In this document: positions 1 to 9,115 of the stretch, one piece after another
Layout: each line of letters begins with the position of its first letter
How positions within the stretch are numbered: position 1 is the first letter of the stretch
DNA from: Robertkochia marina
GTDB taxonomy: Bacteria; Bacteroidota; Bacteroidia; Flavobacteriales; Flavobacteriaceae
DNA length: 64,000 bases
Direction: 5' to 3'
Assembly: GCF_004799345.1 (NCBI RefSeq)
Contig: NZ_SSMC01000001.1
Coordinates: forward strand, 744,001 to 808,000
Notes under the pieces: model-generated
The model's input: the letters and a program-made list of their open reading frames with translations, nothing else
Database searches by the model: none
What the model was told of the DNA's origin: nothing
Position numbers and translations under genes: made by a program

Positions 1-131
1 TGTGATGAATAATTTTTAAATTAGAGAAATACAAATCTTTGTATTTACCTTGAACCTAATTGCTATTAAAATTACAATAATAGACAGGAACTTTACTTCT
101 GTAAGGGACTAAGTTTCTGTTAAAGAAGCCT

Positions 132-1187
132 ATGAAATGGATGGATTTTAAATATCTGGCTGCCTACAGTATACCTCTATCTGTACTGCTTGGCTATTAT
201 GCCGGGGGTATTTTCTACTGGTTGACCCCTGTTTATACCTTTGGCCTGGTTCCTGTATTGGAACTGATTCTTCCGGTTAATACCGGCAACCTTAACCAAA
301 CTGAGCGGGAGCAGAAAAAGAAGCTGGTTCTCTTTGACCTGCTGCTCTACCTGAACATTCTTATGGTGTATGCCATTGTTTTCTATACCCTTTACCTTCT
401 CAAATTCGGTGAACATACGCCTTTAGAGATCGCCGGGATCATATTTTCATGTGGTATAGCGATGGGATCCAACGGTATCAATGTGGCTCATGAATTGGGT
501 CATCGACCCGATCGGTTATCAAAGACCCTCGCGAAAGTGCTTTTATTGCCCAGTTTGTATATGCATTTTTACGTAGAGCATAATTTTGGGCATCATTTGC
601 ATGCTGCCACGAAAGAAGATCCGGCAACGGCAAGGTTTAACCAGTCTGTATACTCGTTCTGGATCACTTCTGTATTAAGACAGTATCGCAGTGCATGGCA
701 AATTCAAATGCGCCTGCTACAACAGGATAATAAGGGTTTTTTTTCGCTGCAAAATGATATGTTATGGGGAGGCCTGTTGGAGTGTGTCTATTTAGTATTG
801 ATAGGTATTATGGCAGGTTGGCAAATAGCCCTCTTTGCTGTGATCATGGCCCTGGTCAGTATTTTGATGCTGGAAACCATTAATTATATTGAGCATTATG
901 GGCTGTTGCGCCATAAGATGAATACAGGACGTTATGAGAGGGTTCAAACTATTCATTCCTGGAATTCTAATCACGTGATGGGCAGGATCATGCTTTATGA
1001 ACTTACACGCCATAGTGATCACCACTATCGGGCGTCCAAAAAATATCAACTCCTGGATTACCATCAGGAAAGTCCGCAAATGCCCTACGGATACCCTACT
1101 TCCATGGTGTTATCACTTTTTCCTCCGCTTTGGTTTCGCATCATGAATCCGTTGATCCCTGCCGATATGAAGCCTCAGGCAGCCTAA
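132..1187 (+). CDS. alkB: Alkane 1-monooxygenase (AlkB family)
   Basis: Membrane di-iron hydroxylase predicted to oxidise medium-chain alkanes or similar aliphatic compounds at the terminal carbon. The 351-residue protein has hydrophobic segments in the N-terminal 110 residues and again near 215-255. The histidine boxes of the family are all visible: HELGHR near residue 120, EHNFGHHLH near 149, NYIEHYG near 255 and HSDHH near 294. Family members need a rubredoxin or ferredoxin and a reductase; neither is adjacent. A PaaE-like reductase lies 57 kb downstream, and any link to it is only conjecture. The gene stands alone ahead of gltX. The exact substrate cannot be read from sequence. Confidence 0.93.
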   Translation: MKWMDFKYLAAYSIPLSVLLGYYAGGIFYWLTPVYTFGLVPVLELILPVNTGNLNQTEREQKKKLVLFDLLLYLNILMVYAIVFYTLYLLKFGEHTPLEIAGIIFSCGIAMGSNGINVAHELGHRPDRLSKTLAKVLLLPSLYMHFYVEHNFGHHLHAATKEDPATARFNQSVYSFWITSVLRQYRSAWQIQMRLLQQDNKGFFSLQNDMLWGGLLECVYLVLIGIMAGWQIALFAVIMALVSILMLETINYIEHYGLLRHKMNTGRYERVQTIHSWNSNHVMGRIMLYELTRHSDHHYRASKKYQLLDYHQESPQMPYGYPTSMVLSLFPPLWFRIMNPLIPADMKPQAA

Positions 1188-1223
1188 CCCAACCCGGAGT
1201 TCTCAAATGTTAGATTGAACACG

Positions 1224-1231
1224 TATCTTTG
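1224..1231 (+). promoter_or_regulatory. Probable -7 element of gltX promoter
   Basis: TATCTTTG fits the Bacteroidota sigma-ABfr -7 consensus TAnnTTTG and lies 14 nt before the gltX ATG. No good TTG -33 element is seen at the usual distance, so this is a partial match. Confidence 0.5.
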
Positions 1232-1245
1232 CCAAAAATTTTGAG

Positions 1246-2763
1246 ATGAGTAAGCCAGTACGTGTACGATTTGCACCGAGTCCCACAGGGCCCTTACATA
1301 TTGGAGGGGTCAGAACCGCTTTGTTTAACTACCTTTTCGCGAAGAAAAAAAACGGCACCTTTATATTGAGAGTTGAGGATACTGATCAGAACCGCTATGT
1401 AGAAGGAGCTGAGCAGTATATCATAGACGCCTTGAATTGGTGTGGGATGCCTTTTGATGAAGGTCCCGGGAAAGATGGTGGTTTCGGACCCTACAGGCAA
1501 AGTGAACGCAAGCATCTGTACAAGGAATATGCCGATACCCTGATAGAAAACGGTAGTGCTTATTATGCGTTTGATACTCCTGATGAATTGAACACCATTC
1601 GAAAGGATTATGAATCAAGGGGAGAAACCTTCATTTATAATTGGCATAACAGGATGGAGCTTCAAAATTCTCTTGCACTATCGAAAGAAGAAGTTGCCCA
1701 ACGACTGGAGAAAGGAGATCATTATGTGATTCGCTTCAGATCGCCTCAAGACAGGGTGGTGCAATTGGAGGATATGGTTAGAGGGAGAATGGAAATAGAC
1801 AGCAATGTGCTGGATGATAAGATCTTATTTAAAAGTGATGGTATGCCAACCTACCACCTGGCTAATATCGTTGATGATCATTTGATGGAAATATCGCATG
1901 TGATCAGGGGAGAGGAATGGTTGCCCTCTTTGGCCCTGCATGTATTGCTCTATGAGGCTTTTGGCTGGGAGTCTCCTGAATTTGCTCATTTACCCCTTAT
2001 TTTAAAACCTACCGGTAAGGGTAAGCTCAGTAAGAGAGACGGTGATAAACTCGGCTTTCCTGTATTTCCCCTAGAATGGAAAGATCCGGCTTCGGGCGAT
2101 ACCTCTATGGGTTACAAGGAAGAGGGATACTTCCCGGAAGCAGTTGTAAACTTCCTGGCGCTCTTGGGTTGGAATCCCGGAACAGAGCAGGAGATCTTCA
2201 GCATGAAGGAACTTATCGAAGCCTTTGATATTGCCAGAGTAAACCGTTCAGGTGCGCGATTTGATCCTGAAAAAATAAAATGGTTTAACCAGCATTACCT
2301 TCAAAAGACTGATGATGCAGTGGTTGCAGAGATCTTCGGCCATTTACTGGAGCAAAAAGGTATCCTCTCAAACCCTCAGTACAATGAAAAAGTAGCAGGC
2401 CTTTTAAAGGAAAGAGCTGTTTTTGTAAAGGATCTTTGGGATCTGGGCAACTATTTCTATACAGCCCCGGAGACCTATGATGCCAAAGCCGTTAAAAAAT
2501 CATGGAAAGAAAATACCGATCAGTATATTAAGGAAGTGGCTCAGTTACTGGAGCAAACAGAGGATTTCAGTTCTGCCCATACCGAAGAAGTGGTAAAAGC
2601 CTGGATCAACGAGCAGGAGCTTGGCTTCGGAATGGTTATGCCCCCATTGCGCCTGGCGTTAGTGGGTGCTATGCAGGGACCTCATGTGTTTGACATTCTT
2701 GAACTTTTAGGAAAGGAAGAGGCTTTGAAGCGTTTAGAACGTATTTGCGACCAGCTCAGCTAA
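1246..2763 (+). CDS. gltX: Glutamate--tRNA ligase
   Basis: Class I aminoacyl-tRNA synthetase charging tRNA-Glu. The 505-residue length is normal. The N-terminal Rossmann fold begins with PSPTGPLHIGG, the HIGH-type ATP motif, near residues 11-21. The KMSKS-type loop is KLSKRDG near 259. The C-terminal part (about 330-505) is the helical anticodon-binding region. It is a single gene with a TAnnTTTG box upstream and a strong terminator downstream. A separate glnS in the same window suggests direct glutaminylation of tRNA-Gln, so this enzyme is probably discriminating; that is inference. Confidence 0.97.
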   Translation: MSKPVRVRFAPSPTGPLHIGGVRTALFNYLFAKKKNGTFILRVEDTDQNRYVEGAEQYIIDALNWCGMPFDEGPGKDGGFGPYRQSERKHLYKEYADTLIENGSAYYAFDTPDELNTIRKDYESRGETFIYNWHNRMELQNSLALSKEEVAQRLEKGDHYVIRFRSPQDRVVQLEDMVRGRMEIDSNVLDDKILFKSDGMPTYHLANIVDDHLMEISHVIRGEEWLPSLALHVLLYEAFGWESPEFAHLPLILKPTGKGKLSKRDGDKLGFPVFPLEWKDPASGDTSMGYKEEGYFPEAVVNFLALLGWNPGTEQEIFSMKELIEAFDIARVNRSGARFDPEKIKWFNQHYLQKTDDAVVAEIFGHLLEQKGILSNPQYNEKVAGLLKERAVFVKDLWDLGNYFYTAPETYDAKAVKKSWKENTDQYIKEVAQLLEQTEDFSSAHTEEVVKAWINEQELGFGMVMPPLRLALVGAMQGPHVFDILELLGKEEALKRLERICDQLS

Positions 2764-2787
2764 GTGCAGTGAAATATAAAAGAAAAG

Positions 2788-2815
2788 AAGCCGGGGAAGA
2801 CCTCCGGCTTTTTTT
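2788..2815 (+). terminator. Rho-independent terminator of gltX
   Basis: Seven-base stem AAGCCGG/CCGGCTT followed at once by a run of T, 24 nt after the gltX stop. Confidence 0.9.
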
Positions 2816-2903
2816 ATGGATCCCGGTGTAACTTTTAAAGAATAACTCTTACATATAGATACATAATGTCGTAATTTAAACTTCTTTAAAAAGTACAATA
2901 ACT

Positions 2904-3839
2904 ATGAATTTCTTCTATTTTCCCATTATTGCAGGGCTAACCGTCCTGCTGTTATTCGGGGTCTTTTTCATTGTAAAACAGCAAACCGCTGCTGTAGTGG
3001 AGCGTTTAGGACGCTTTCATAGCATACGAAATTCAGGACTCCAGTTCAAGATCCCCATTATAGACCGGGTGGCCGGCAGGCTAAGTCTTAAGATTCAACA
3101 GTTGGATGTGATCGTTGAGACCAAAACCCTCGACGATGTATTTGTTAAGCTGAAGGTATCGGTGCAGTACGTGGTTATCAGAAACAAGGTTTATGAAGCC
3201 TTTTATATGCTCGAATATCCTCATGAACAGATCACCTCGTACGTATTTGATGTGGTAAGGGCAGAGGTACCTAAGATGAAGCTCGATGACGTATTTGTAA
3301 AGAAAGATGACATTGCCATTGCCGTAAAGGCCGAATTACAGGACGCCATGCTGGAATACGGATATGATATCATTAAAACGCTGGTTACTGATATTGATCC
3401 TGATGCCCAGGTAAAGTCGGCTATGAACCGTATTAATGCTTCGGAGCGGGAGAAGATAGCCGCCCAGTTTGAGGGTGATGCGGCCCGTATTTTGATCGTG
3501 GAAAAAGCCAAGGCTGAGGCTGAGAGCAAGCGTTTGCAGGGGCAGGGTATTGCTGATCAGCGAAGAGAGATCGCCAGAGGTTTGGAAGAATCGGTGGAAG
3601 TGCTGAATAAGGTGGGTATCAATTCTCAGGAAGCCTCGGCACTTATTGTGGTTACCCAGCATTACGATACTTTGCAGGCCATTGGTGAAGAAACCAACAG
3701 CAACCTGATCCTGCTGCCTAATTCACCCCAGGCAGGCAGTGACATGCTGAACAATATGGTAGCTTCTTTTACGGCCAGTAATCAAATAGGAGAGGCCATG
3801 AAACGGCAGAATAAAGACCGCGATAAGAGTGAAGATTGA
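2904..3839 (+). CDS. SPFH/Band 7 (slipin, stomatin-like) membrane protein
   Basis: A 311-residue member of the stomatin/prohibitin group, which forms oligomeric scaffolds in the membrane and often affects proteolysis or membrane order. One N-terminal membrane anchor (about residues 3-27) is followed by the Band 7 domain (about 28-190, with the typical VVERLGRFHS and an internal MKLDDVF). A charged Ala/Glu/Lys-rich coiled coil covers about 175-235 and a polar tail closes the protein. No NfeD partner is adjacent. It resembles QmcA-type slipins more than HflK or HflC because it is single. The cellular role is not determinable here. Confidence 0.9.
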   Translation: MNFFYFPIIAGLTVLLLFGVFFIVKQQTAAVVERLGRFHSIRNSGLQFKIPIIDRVAGRLSLKIQQLDVIVETKTLDDVFVKLKVSVQYVVIRNKVYEAFYMLEYPHEQITSYVFDVVRAEVPKMKLDDVFVKKDDIAIAVKAELQDAMLEYGYDIIKTLVTDIDPDAQVKSAMNRINASEREKIAAQFEGDAARILIVEKAKAEAESKRLQGQGIADQRREIARGLEESVEVLNKVGINSQEASALIVVTQHYDTLQAIGEETNSNLILLPNSPQAGSDMLNNMVASFTASNQIGEAMKRQNKDRDKSED

Positions 3840-3850
3840 TCATAAAGAAA

Positions 3851-3878
3851 AAGCCCGGGAAACCGGGCTTTATTTTTT
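3851..3878. terminator. Terminator between convergent genes
   Basis: Perfect 8-bp stem AAGCCCGG/CCGGGCTT with a GAAA loop. It has A-rich sequence on the left and T-rich on the right, so it can end both the slipin gene (+) and the convergent small gene (-), whose stop codon lies in it. Confidence 0.85.
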
Positions 3879-4082
3879 CATGAATTTTTTCAGGATCTTG
3901 AGCAGCAGGGCCCGTTTGGCAACGAAACTTACTGCCGTACCCACAATGGAAAACATGCCCAGTTGTTCTTTAGCTACCTGAAGTTGATGACCTATCCTTG
4001 CTTTTTCGAGTTCGGCTTCTGTTTTGTAGATCTCCAGTTGCAGATCGATCTCTTCAAAAGATCCGTATATCCTGTTATCCAT
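3870..4082 (-). CDS. Small conserved hypothetical protein (possible DUF6327)
   Basis: A 70-residue protein, last of three minus-strand genes. The first 45 residues are charged and helical (FEEIDLQLEIYKTEAELEK), and a more hydrophobic segment ends in a lysine-rich tail (KKFMKK). This pattern, together with its place after a holin-like and a YtxH gene, matches small proteins often found in this arrangement in flavobacteria. The family name is from memory and uncertain. It may associate with the membrane face. No catalytic motif is visible. Confidence 0.72.
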   Translation of the reverse strand: MDNRIYGSFEEIDLQLEIYKTEAELEKARIGHQLQVAKEQLGMFSIVGTAVSFVAKRALLLKILKKFMKK

Positions 4083-4093
4083 AATTCCGGGTG

Positions 4094-4435
4094 TTATTCA
4101 AAAAATATTTTAGACGATTCTTTCAGCATACGGCCTTCTACCTTCTTCCTGATCACAAAAATGAAGAGTAAGAGAAAGAAAACGTAGATGCCCCCCATGA
4201 TTATGAAGGCCAGGGGAATATTGTCAAGCCATCCGGCCAGTTGCCAGGCCCCTGCCAGGGAAATAAATATCACGGTATTGAAGAGTATTGCTCCTACGAT
4301 CAAAAAATTCACCATGGCACTGGCGCCTTTCATGATCTTTTTGAAAAGACTGAGCTTGTAATACTCCAGTTGTTTTTCAAGGTATTCCTGGCCGTGTTCA
4401 TTAATATGTTCGGCGTGCTCCCGTATGGTATTCAA
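4094..4435 (-). CDS. Holin-like (phage_holin_3_6 type) membrane protein
   Basis: A 113-residue protein with an amphipathic, histidine/glutamate-rich N-terminus and two strong transmembrane segments (about residues 40-65 and 73-95), ending in a charged tail. This is the layout of the chromosomal holin-X-like family, which despite its name is not tied to prophages; nothing phage-like is nearby. The best start is a TTG at 4435, since no ATG lies between the upstream in-frame stop and the N-terminal helix. It is probably co-transcribed with the YtxH gene (46 nt upstream) and the small gene 11 nt downstream. The trio may act in envelope stress; this is inference. Confidence 0.8.
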   Translation of the reverse strand: MNTIREHAEHINEHGQEYLEKQLEYYKLSLFKKIMKGASAMVNFLIVGAILFNTVIFISLAGAWQLAGWLDNIPLAFIIMGGIYVFFLLLFIFVIRKKVEGRMLKESSKIFFE

Positions 4436-4481
4436 ATCGCGTATGGTTTTAGTTTAGTAAACGATAACAAAAGCCATCAGT

Positions 4482-4811
4482 TTATTTCTGAAGTTTGGCA
4501 TTCTTTGCTTTCAGGTCCTGTAGTTTGGACTCCAGTGCATCGATAACATCTTCTGTTTTATAGCTCATACTTGAGAGCGCCTTGTCGAGGTTAGCATCGA
4601 ACTTGGCCTTGGCATCAGTGATCTTGGCATTCATGTCTGCCTTGGTCTTATTGAGCTGTGCTTCCATATCTTCCTGGGCTTTTCTGGCCTGCTCTCTTAA
4701 CTTTCTTCGCGTATCCTCTCCCTTTTCAGGAGCATAGAGCAATCCGATCCCCGCTCCGATCAGTGCACCGGTTAACAGGGCTACAATAGTACTTCCAGTG
4801 TTGTTGTTCAT
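4482..4811 (-). CDS. YtxH domain-containing protein
   Basis: A 109-residue protein with the YtxH signature: a glycine/alanine-rich membrane segment near the N-terminus (GALIGAGIGLLYAPEKGEDT), followed by a long charged coiled coil (about 30-109) with many Lys, Asp and Gln residues. In other bacteria such proteins are small, often stress-induced envelope proteins of unknown mechanism. It is the first gene of the three-gene minus-strand cluster. Confidence 0.88.
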   Translation of the reverse strand: MNNNTGSTIVALLTGALIGAGIGLLYAPEKGEDTRRKLREQARKAQEDMEAQLNKTKADMNAKITDAKAKFDANLDKALSSMSYKTEDVIDALESKLQDLKAKNAKLQK

Positions 4812-4913
4812 AATGATAGCATTTAATTAATTCTCTTGTTAAAATAAGAATTTTAAATGCAAATACCATGGAATTTGTACAGCAATTCCTTAATTATGAG
4901 ATAATTACGATGA

Positions 4914-4942
4914 AATAAAAAAAGCACCCGATGAGGGTGCTT
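4914..4942 (-). terminator. Rho-independent terminator of glnS
   Basis: Perfect 8-bp stem AAGCACCC/GGGTGCTT. Read on the minus strand it lies 25 nt after the glnS stop and is followed by a T run (the A run at 4915-4923 on the plus strand). Confidence 0.9.
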
Positions 4943-4966
4943 CTTTTAATAGATGTTTAACAATTA

Positions 4967-6652
4967 TCAGCCTTTATTTTCGATCTTGGCCCAGCTGTCT
5001 CTTAAGCCAACGGTCTTGTTAAAGATGAGTTCGTTTTCTGAACTGCTCTTGTCTACACAGAAATATCCAAGACGTTGAAATTGAAAGCGGTCTCCGGGTT
5101 GCGCCTCTTTTAAGGAAGGCTCCAGGTAGGCCGTGGCGGTTTGCAGGGAGTCGGGATTAATGAATTCCATAAAATCCTTTTCTTTATTCTCTTCGGGCTC
5201 GGCAACACTAAACAAACGATCGTAAAGACGTATAGTTGCAGTTTCTGCATGAGCTACAGATACCCAGTGAAGCGTACCCTTTACCTTACGCATACTTTCA
5301 GGAGTGCCGCTGCCGCTTCGGCTCAAGGGGTCATAGGTACAATGAACTTCCAGAATATTGCCTGCCTCATCTTTGATGACCTTGTCGGCCTGGATGATAT
5401 AGGCGTTCTTTAGCCGAACCTCTTTGCCGGGCTTTAATCGGAAGAATTTCCTGTTGGCTTCTTCCTTGAAATCTTCCCTTTCAATATATAATTCCCTTGA
5501 AAACGGCACCTTGCGGTAAGTGAGTTCCTCTTCTTCAGGATTATTCTCGGCATCCAGCCATTCTTCCTGTCCTTCCGGATAGTTCGTGATCACGATCTTT
5601 AAAGGATCAAGTACTGCCATAACTCTTGGGGCGATCTTGTTAAGATGCTCTCTGGCGCAGAATTCCAGTAAGGACACGTCTACCAGGTTTTCCCGTTTGG
5701 CAATTCCAACGGTATCTGCAAAGTTTCGGATAGATTCAGGCGTATAACCTCTTCTTCGAAGTCCGCTGATGGTAGGCATTCTTGGGTCATCCCAGCTCTC
5801 TACCACTCCCTCTTCAACAAGGCGTAGTAACTTTCTCTTACTCACAACCGTATGACTCAGGTTTCTTCTGGCAAATTCGCGCTGTTTAGGGCGTACCTTC
5901 CCCTCGGTATATACCTGGTCTAAAAACCAGTCGTATAGCTCTCTGTGCATAGCAAACTCCAGGGTACAGAAGGAATGAGACACCTGCTCAATATAATCGC
6001 TCTCTCCGTGTGTCCAGTCGTACATGGGGTAAATACACCAATCATTCCCGGTACGGTGATGTGCCTTGTGTAATATGCGATACATAATGGGGTCGCGCAT
6101 GAGCATATTCTGATGGGCCATATCGATCTTGGCCCGCAAAACATGTTCTCCTGCCTTGAACTCCCCGTTCTTCATACGTTCAAAAAGATCGAGATTCTCT
6201 TCTACCGAACGATTTCGGTAGGGGCTGTCAGTTCCAGCCTTGGTAGGTGTACCCTTCTGCTGGGCGATGGCCGCCGAATCCTGACTGTCTACATAGGCCT
6301 TGTTTTGCTTGATCAGCGCTACAGCCCAGTCGTATAATTGTTGAAAGTAATCGGAAGCATAACATTCATTCTCCCATTCAAATCCAAGCCATTCCACATC
6401 GCGCTTTATAGCCTCTACGAATTCCTTTTCCTCTTTTTCCGGATTGGTATCGTCAAAACGAAGGTTTACAGGGGCCTCATAGTCCAGACCGAGTCCGAAA
6501 TTCAAACAGATCGAGCTGGCGTGTCCGATATGGAGGTAACCGTTAGGCTCCGGCGGAAACCGGAAACGGAGGGCTTTTTTATCAAATCCTTCCCGAAGAT
6601 CCTCTTCGATGATATGTTCAATGAAATTAAGTGATTTAACGTCTTCTGCCAT
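4967..6652 (-). CDS. glnS: Glutamine--tRNA ligase
   Basis: Class I synthetase that charges tRNA-Gln directly. The 561 residues carry PPEPNGYLHIGHA near 31-43 (HIGH motif), the VSKRKL loop near 270 (KMSKS equivalent) and a C-terminal anticodon-binding beta-barrel region ending in GLRDSW. The length matches bacterial GlnRS. It is a single gene with its own terminator, transcribed divergently from the sprC-like gene. Having both GlnRS and GluRS makes a GatCAB route for Gln-tRNA unnecessary, although gatCAB could still exist elsewhere for Asn. Confidence 0.97.
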   Translation of the reverse strand: MAEDVKSLNFIEHIIEEDLREGFDKKALRFRFPPEPNGYLHIGHASSICLNFGLGLDYEAPVNLRFDDTNPEKEEKEFVEAIKRDVEWLGFEWENECYASDYFQQLYDWAVALIKQNKAYVDSQDSAAIAQQKGTPTKAGTDSPYRNRSVEENLDLFERMKNGEFKAGEHVLRAKIDMAHQNMLMRDPIMYRILHKAHHRTGNDWCIYPMYDWTHGESDYIEQVSHSFCTLEFAMHRELYDWFLDQVYTEGKVRPKQREFARRNLSHTVVSKRKLLRLVEEGVVESWDDPRMPTISGLRRRGYTPESIRNFADTVGIAKRENLVDVSLLEFCAREHLNKIAPRVMAVLDPLKIVITNYPEGQEEWLDAENNPEEEELTYRKVPFSRELYIEREDFKEEANRKFFRLKPGKEVRLKNAYIIQADKVIKDEAGNILEVHCTYDPLSRSGSGTPESMRKVKGTLHWVSVAHAETATIRLYDRLFSVAEPEENKEKDFMEFINPDSLQTATAYLEPSLKEAQPGDRFQFQRLGYFCVDKSSSENELIFNKTVGLRDSWAKIENKG

Positions 6653-6670
6653 TGTAAAAAATTATAGCGG

Positions 6671-6678
6671 CAAAATTA
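6671..6678 (-). promoter_or_regulatory. Probable -7 element of glnS promoter
   Basis: On the minus strand this reads TAATTTTG, a match to TAnnTTTG, 18 nt before the glnS start. A TTG at the usual -33 distance is not seen. Confidence 0.45.
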
Positions 6679-6732
6679 CGAAATATGGAGATTTTGGAGA
6701 GTTATTAACAACAATAATCGAAAGAAACCCTT

Positions 6733-6748
6733 AATACCGACCGGTATT
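6733..6748. promoter_or_regulatory. Inverted repeat in the glnS/sprC divergent intergenic region
   Basis: AATACCG-AC-CGGTATT is a 7-bp perfect inverted repeat with a 2-nt centre, halfway between the divergent glnS and sprC-like genes. The shape resembles operators bound by dimeric repressors such as the TetR family. No regulator gene is adjacent, so the function is open. Confidence 0.4.
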
Positions 6749-6912
6749 TTAATTTAGCACTATTCAGAAAACTCTTATAATCAAAACGTTGTCCTATAAT
6801 TTAGAGGCTTTCACCACATTCGCCAAAAATTGTTGAAAAATTCTAATAACTTTAGGATAATTATTGCAAAAAGAGTTACTTTGTGATTACCCAAATTAAT
6901 ACCTAATTTATA

Positions 6913-9102
6913 ATGAAAGCCTTACAGCCCCAACGAATTAACTTCCTTCTGGCGTTCGTACTATCGCTCGCTGGGGTCGCTGTCTGCGCTGCCCAAACCT
7001 TGAACAAGCCCACGCCTGACTTCACTTATGCCTGTGCATCGGCTTCTTTTAACGACTTCTCTATATCCTTTACTTGGCAGTCACCGGCAGTAGCATCTGA
7101 CAACCAGTTTATTCTGGAATTATCTGACGCTAACGGTTCATTTAACAATCCAACCGTATTGAGCACTTTGTCAGATAAGAATACAACCTATGAATTTAAA
7201 TTCAACATTAATTGGCCTGAAGATACGGCAGGAGATTCGTACAAAGTAAGAGTACGAAGCACCAGTCCGAGCCTCACCAGTCCCGAAAGCGACGCCTTTT
7301 CTGCCTACTACATGTCAGTTACCGATGCCCTGGTCATTAATAATTACCAGGAAGCATCTATTTGCAATGGTTCTGCCTATGTGCTTAGTGTGGATAATTA
7401 TCCTGAGGAAGCCGCTTATAACTGGTACAAGGATATGATGCTAATCCCCGGAGAAAAAGAAGCCTTTCTGGAAGTAACCGAACCGGGTATTTATTTCGCC
7501 GAGGTTGATTACGGAGATTATTGTTCGGTAAACACAGCCTCTAACCTGGTGGAAGTATATGCAGAAAATTCATTGGGTATTACCCTGATGGGAGAACCCA
7601 ACATTACCCTGTGCCAGGGAGAGACCTATACACTTACCGCCAATATTAACGATAATACCCTGCTCTACAAATGGTACAAAGACGGTCAGTTAGTAGTACA
7701 GAATAATGAAAATACCTTTTTGGTAGATGGTAATACCACCGGATTTGAAGGAGAGTATTACCTGGTGATTGAAAATACGCTGACCGGGTGTGACGAGGTT
7801 TCCAATACTATTTCGGTAGGCTCTAATGGTTTCGAGACCGGACTAAATACGCCCAATGGCAATGTATTGCTGCCCGGACAAAGTATTACCCTTGAGACCA
7901 CCACCACAGCAACCAATCCGACTTATGAATGGTACAAGGATGATGTGCTGATGACGGGAGAGACCGGGTCTCAACTCATCGTGAGTACGCCTGGCTCATA
8001 TAAAGCTAAGGTCATTGGTTCCGGAAGTTGTGTTACAGAAAAATTTACGCCTGAAGCCCAGGTAGTGGTTCCGGATACCTTTGTTGTATACCTGAATACT
8101 TCGGGATATACCGAATGTATGACCGGAACATTGAACCTGGAACTTGCAGGAATAGACGCCGTGTCAGGAACAGAAACCTTTTCATTACAGGAAAGTGTGC
8201 TGGCCGGTTTCAATTACCAGTGGACTTTAGAAGGAGCAGCCATAGCCGGAGAAACCAACAGAACGATTACTCTGAGTGGGATCGAGGCTTCCGGAAATTA
8301 TGCTTTAGCCGCTACGATCAACGGAACGGCCTACACCTCTTCAGTGCTGAATGTAAAAATGGGGATTACCGAATCTCCTGTAATTACTGCTCCTGTGGCA
8401 GTAACCTGTAATGATGGCACCATGCTGGACATCACCTCGAACATGACCGCTACCACCTATACCTATACCTGGTACAGAAACGGCGTGGCCATGACAGAGG
8501 CTTCACCAAACCTTCAAACCACCCTCCCGGGCACCTACCGTTTGGAGGTTGGCGCTAATGGATGCAGCGTAGCATCTAACGAAGTAACTATTTCAGAGAT
8601 CAACCAGGATATGGTGCAGCTTGATGTACCTCAAACATTTTCCATTCCGGAAGGAGAAACCCGCGTGGTAACGGCTACCGGAGGAGACAGCTATATTTGG
8701 TATGATGCAGCCATGAACGAATTAAGTACTGCTGCCTCTGTTGAATTATCGCTGGAAGGACAGTATATGGTAAGAGCTGTGGTGGGCAATTGTGAGATCT
8801 CAAAAACAGTAGAGCTCACCTATCAGCTTAGCTATAGTGTGCCCAATGCCGTAACTCCGAACGGGGACGGATTTAACGATCTGTGGATCCTCCCTTCGGC
8901 CTATGCATATCAGCCGGATATACAGGTAACCATCTATGACGAGAGTGGCATACAGGTGTTTAATGTGTTGGAATATCAGAACAACTGGCCACAGTCGTCA
9001 GATAATATGAACTATAAAGGAGGCCGACCTCCTATCTATTACTATACCATTAGTAAAGGGAAAGACATTGTAAAACGAGGAACGATAACAGTGATAAAGT
9101 AG
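6913..9102 (+). CDS. sprC: SprC-like secreted protein with Ig-like repeats and gliding-associated C-terminal domain
   Basis: First gene of the adhesin operon. The 729-residue product begins with a signal peptide (hydrophobic segment about 12-27, cut near AQT). It contains several Ig/PKD-like segments with the pattern C...YTL/YKWYKDG (about 150-220, 230-300, 310-385, 490-560). It ends in a gliding motility-associated C-terminal domain starting at VPNAVTPNGDGFNDLW near 645. That domain is the type B sorting signal recognised by the T9SS. In Flavobacterium johnsoniae sprC, sprD, sprB and sprF stand in this order, and gene order plus domain content support the name. The protein is probably exported to the surface and supports SprB function. 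sprD begins 13 nt after its stop. Confidence 0.82.
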   Translation: MKALQPQRINFLLAFVLSLAGVAVCAAQTLNKPTPDFTYACASASFNDFSISFTWQSPAVASDNQFILELSDANGSFNNPTVLSTLSDKNTTYEFKFNINWPEDTAGDSYKVRVRSTSPSLTSPESDAFSAYYMSVTDALVINNYQEASICNGSAYVLSVDNYPEEAAYNWYKDMMLIPGEKEAFLEVTEPGIYFAEVDYGDYCSVNTASNLVEVYAENSLGITLMGEPNITLCQGETYTLTANINDNTLLYKWYKDGQLVVQNNENTFLVDGNTTGFEGEYYLVIENTLTGCDEVSNTISVGSNGFETGLNTPNGNVLLPGQSITLETTTTATNPTYEWYKDDVLMTGETGSQLIVSTPGSYKAKVIGSGSCVTEKFTPEAQVVVPDTFVVYLNTSGYTECMTGTLNLELAGIDAVSGTETFSLQESVLAGFNYQWTLEGAAIAGETNRTITLSGIEASGNYALAATINGTAYTSSVLNVKMGITESPVITAPVAVTCNDGTMLDITSNMTATTYTYTWYRNGVAMTEASPNLQTTLPGTYRLEVGANGCSVASNEVTISEINQDMVQLDVPQTFSIPEGETRVVTATGGDSYIWYDAAMNELSTAASVELSLEGQYMVRAVVGNCEISKTVELTYQLSYSVPNAVTPNGDGFNDLWILPSAYAYQPDIQVTIYDESGIQVFNVLEYQNNWPQSSDNMNYKGGRPPIYYYTISKGKDIVKRGTITVIK

Positions 9103-9115
9103 AAGCGTTGGTTTG

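Noticed and set aside
4094-4435. Prophage remnant suggested by the holin-like gene
   Set aside because: No other phage gene is present, and the holin-like family with YtxH is a normal chromosomal pair.
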